Assembly (NCBI GenBank): GCA_922989275.2
Contig: OV277857.1
Span: 8,990,001-9,054,000 of the forward strand
Length of the DNA: 64,000 bases
From: Gari tellinella
Taxonomy: Eukaryota; Mollusca; Bivalvia; Cardiida; Psammobiidae
Direction of reading: 5' to 3'
Within the stretch, counting starts at the first letter, position 1; every line of letters starts with the position of its first letter. Of the stretch, positions 61,742-64,000 are shown piece by piece. The notes under the pieces are model-generated. The model was not told the origin of the DNA, did no database searches, and saw nothing but the letters and a program-made list of their open reading frames with translations. The position numbers and the translations under genes were made by a program.

Positions 61742-62886
61742 CTAGGGAAATATAATCCACATATTTATCTTACCTATCGCAGAAAATTATAACCAAGCTA
61801 GACAGTCATGACAATCGTCTGGTTAAACTGTTACTTTATGTTGCAAAATCAACATTATCGATTCAGTTTTTCGGCGTACTTTCAGTTCAAAACGTCCATA
61901 GTTTCTAGGTTTAGATCATTCGGAATTTCAAATCCTTGACTGGTTCGCACATAATATATTATTTTTTTCTGACTGGTGCACGAACATTTGCATGGAAATT
62001 GTTCAATAGTTTTAAAAAGTTTGGTGTACCAGTCTGCGTTGTACGCATTAATTTATACAAGCCTTGTTGTGACGAATATTGACAATCTGCTTCGAAAAAC
62101 TAATTTTGAGTCTAATTACGAATGACTTTTTACCTACCCGTGACCTCCGCGGGCATCATAAAGAAATGATTAACTTTGTTATCAGAGTATTTTACAGACT
62201 CAGCTCCAACATCAAACAAATTCAACGCGAGTTTGTGTCAATTTGTCACCCATACCAGAACACGAAATCTCAGCATGGGTCATTACACAGACCAGTGTCG
62301 GTCATATCATGCATCGTAAACACAAACGGGATCACAGTTGGGGCAGAATCACTGTTTATTGCTGTGTTTGATTGTTAGCCAAATGCCACTAAACAATAGG
62401 TTGGTTTATTTACGAAATTTCCCCAAATATTTGAGCTTGCCCAGATCGGAAAATAGACCTTGCCCCGGACAATTTGCCGTCTGAAATGGACTTGCCCAAG
62501 TGGACTTTGAGCTTGCCCGGGGCGTCGGGCAAGTTGATTTGTCCAGCCCTGTAGACTGTGTGCCCGTGTATATACCAATGCAGTTAAATGGCTACGGTAA
62601 AACCCGATAACCAGTCTTAGTGTCAATTATGCATGACTGACTTCACTTCTAAATCTCGTCGTATTGGATAGAAAGCAGACGAAACGTGAAACGTCACGCA
62701 ACCTGATGAATGAACCCCACTCTTAACAACGTGTTGAGCAAACTCTTCCAACTTTGTATATACCAAAACAATCATTACAACTTATTTAGAAATAGACAAA
62801 AATCAGTTTTCCCGTCGTGTAAAAGCCCTACCAGATTCTACAACGTACTAGACGCAAAGCTAAACATGCTTAAGATCGTAAACTAT
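61742..62886. other. No gene supported; one transposon end
   Basis: At about 62455-62552 repeated CTTGCCC words end in GATTTGTCCAGCCCTG, which reads inverted as CAGGGCTGGACAAATC, like a transposon terminus; no matching left end found. Confidence 0.35.
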
Positions 62887-63040
62887 CAGGGGTGTAAAAA
62901 ATTTAGAATTGTTTCTCGCCCTGCTGGGTGATAATGACATGTTGCTCATTTAGTCATTAGTTTCTGTTATAAATTATCAGAAAATCTGCTCGCCCTGATA
63001 AAATTTTACTCGCCATGGCGAGCGGAATTTTACACCCCTG
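62887..63040. mobile_element. Small CAGGGGTGTAAAA-ended element
   Basis: CAGGGGTGTAAAAAATTTA left, GGAATTTTACACCCCTG right, and internal CTCGCCCTG words. No flanking duplication seen. Confidence 0.6.
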
Positions 63041-63198
63041 ACAATAATTCTAATTAAAAGGTAGGCCTATTTTTTAGTGTGTCCCCCCAAAATATCAAAT
63101 GTCCCCCTGGAATTTTGACAAGGGGACACGGTGTCCCCCAAAATGTTGGACCTAGGCACAACACTGCCATAGTTAATGCTCTACAAACTGTAAGTATG

Positions 63199-63342
63199 TG
63201 TAACATGGTGAGAAAAATATGTCGCCAGACTGGGACTTAAACCTGTGATCCCTCGCTTACAGGACTAGTGCTCTCCCTTACGAGATATCCAGCCACTTAC
63301 ACAAATCTCTAAACATTCAACTATAAACTCAACCCTGCTACA
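63199..63342 (-). mobile_element. Degenerate TRIM LTR (3' LTR), minus strand
   Basis: Read on the minus strand it starts TGTAGCAGGGTTGAG and ends CACCATGTTACA, with a decayed tRNA-like core. Upstream of it (63343-63370) a sequence like CTTGTGTAGAGGGAG matches the polypurine stretch of the intact copy, so this is an old 3' LTR with a little interior. Confidence 0.65.
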
Positions 63343-64000
63343 GTAACACATACTCCCTCTACACAAGTATGTGTCCCTGTTAGAGAGAAGGAACCGGGTG
63401 GCAAACTGCATGAGGGGTGGCCAGCTAATTATTCCTATACTTATGGATTGATGACTTCAATTTGTATGACTTGAACTCATACACACTAAAAAATCTAACA
63501 GGGTTCATCAAAATGCAATGTATTTTAATTAGCCTGGTTACCTGTGTTTTCGCCACCCTTAGCTATATTTTTCGCGCATGCGCCTATCTGATGTAACATT
63601 TCTTACTTGTCTACTGATCTAATTCTGAACTGAACCTTCAATAAAACGAATATATACAAATAAAACTTGTGAAATAAATACAAAGTGTAAATAACTGTTC
63701 CGTTTTTTAACAAGGTCATTGCTCTGGATGATCACCGGGATGCTTTCTTGTCAATTTGCCACCTCTGATTGGTCGTTCGACAATTAGGTCAATGTAGGCT
63801 CTGTCAGTATGTTATAGTTAGTTTCATGAAACTCGAACATTTTTATAATGATTTTGAAATATTTAATTTTTTTAAAAATAAATCATAAATTTTACAACTT
63901 AACAATAAAAATGTAACAACAGACAGCTAGAATTAAAATTACCAACATGTCTTTTGATTGGAAACTTTTTGTGAATTATTGTTATTTTATCTGTTTCTTT
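63343..64000. other. Nothing recognised
   Basis: Apart from the short TRIM interior at 63343-63370, no gene, foldback or splice-flanked B56 exon is seen. Confidence 0.35.

Noticed and set aside
62375..62626. Minus-strand 83-codon frame
   Set aside because: It overlaps repeated CTTGCCC words and a transposon-like end; no domain recognised.

Overview
Animal nuclear DNA. There are many short GT-AG introns, no prokaryote-style gene packing, and very dense short repeats. The only protein-coding gene I can support lies on the minus strand: the B56 (B') regulatory subunit of protein phosphatase 2A, of the alpha/epsilon (Drosophila widerborst-like) class. Eleven exons between 47724 and 14383 give about 416 residues from the conserved HEAT core to a stop codon. 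The first coding exon (roughly 50-60 residues) was not found and is probably beyond the window. The repeat content, including tRNA-headed SINEs and repeats beginning AACAAGAG, suggests a mollusc, probably a bivalve; I cannot name the species.

Layout: 1-14382 is downstream of the stop codon (3' UTR and intergenic). 14383-47724 holds the exons, with introns from about 0.5 to 11.3 kb. 47725-64000 is the first visible intron or upstream DNA. Everything outside the exons is packed with short foldback (MITE-like) elements, given working names here. Bounded by TTAA: A (ends TTAACCCATTACCCCATA), B (TTAACCCTTTGAACCC / AGGGAGGAAAGAGTTAA), D (TTAACCCTTAGCCTGCC). Bounded by TA: E (TACAGTGGAGAATC), F (TACAGTAAAACCTCTCTATT), M (TACAGTGCTCCCTCTC), P (TATAGTGGAACCCCTC). 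CAGGG...CCCTG ends with apparent 8-bp duplications: C, G, N. Others: J, K, Q, L.

The main observation is that a few long central hairpins recur inside families whose termini are unrelated. Stem type 1 (CTTAAAGCAGGCTGAAAGTA...) occurs in A, F and G. Stem type 2 (GCAAACAG...GATCAGA...) occurs in B, D, E and M. Stem type 3 (GAATCGTCT...AGACGATTC) occurs in C and J. The two arms of one copy usually agree with each other even where copies differ. TTAA elements repeatedly insert at the TTAA in the hairpin loop or stem base of other A copies, including A into A.

The right part (57-64 kb) has larger elements: a 1.77-kb foldback element with a perfect 8-bp duplication, and a 1.65-kb hAT-like element with a perfect 8-bp duplication sitting inside an older inverted-repeat element. 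At 41632-42049 there is a 418-bp LTR element in miniature (TRIM) whose two LTRs each carry a tRNA-like Pol III unit; a degenerate relative is near 63.2 kb. No bacterial genes, CRISPR arrays, rRNA genes or convincing free-standing tRNA genes were seen.
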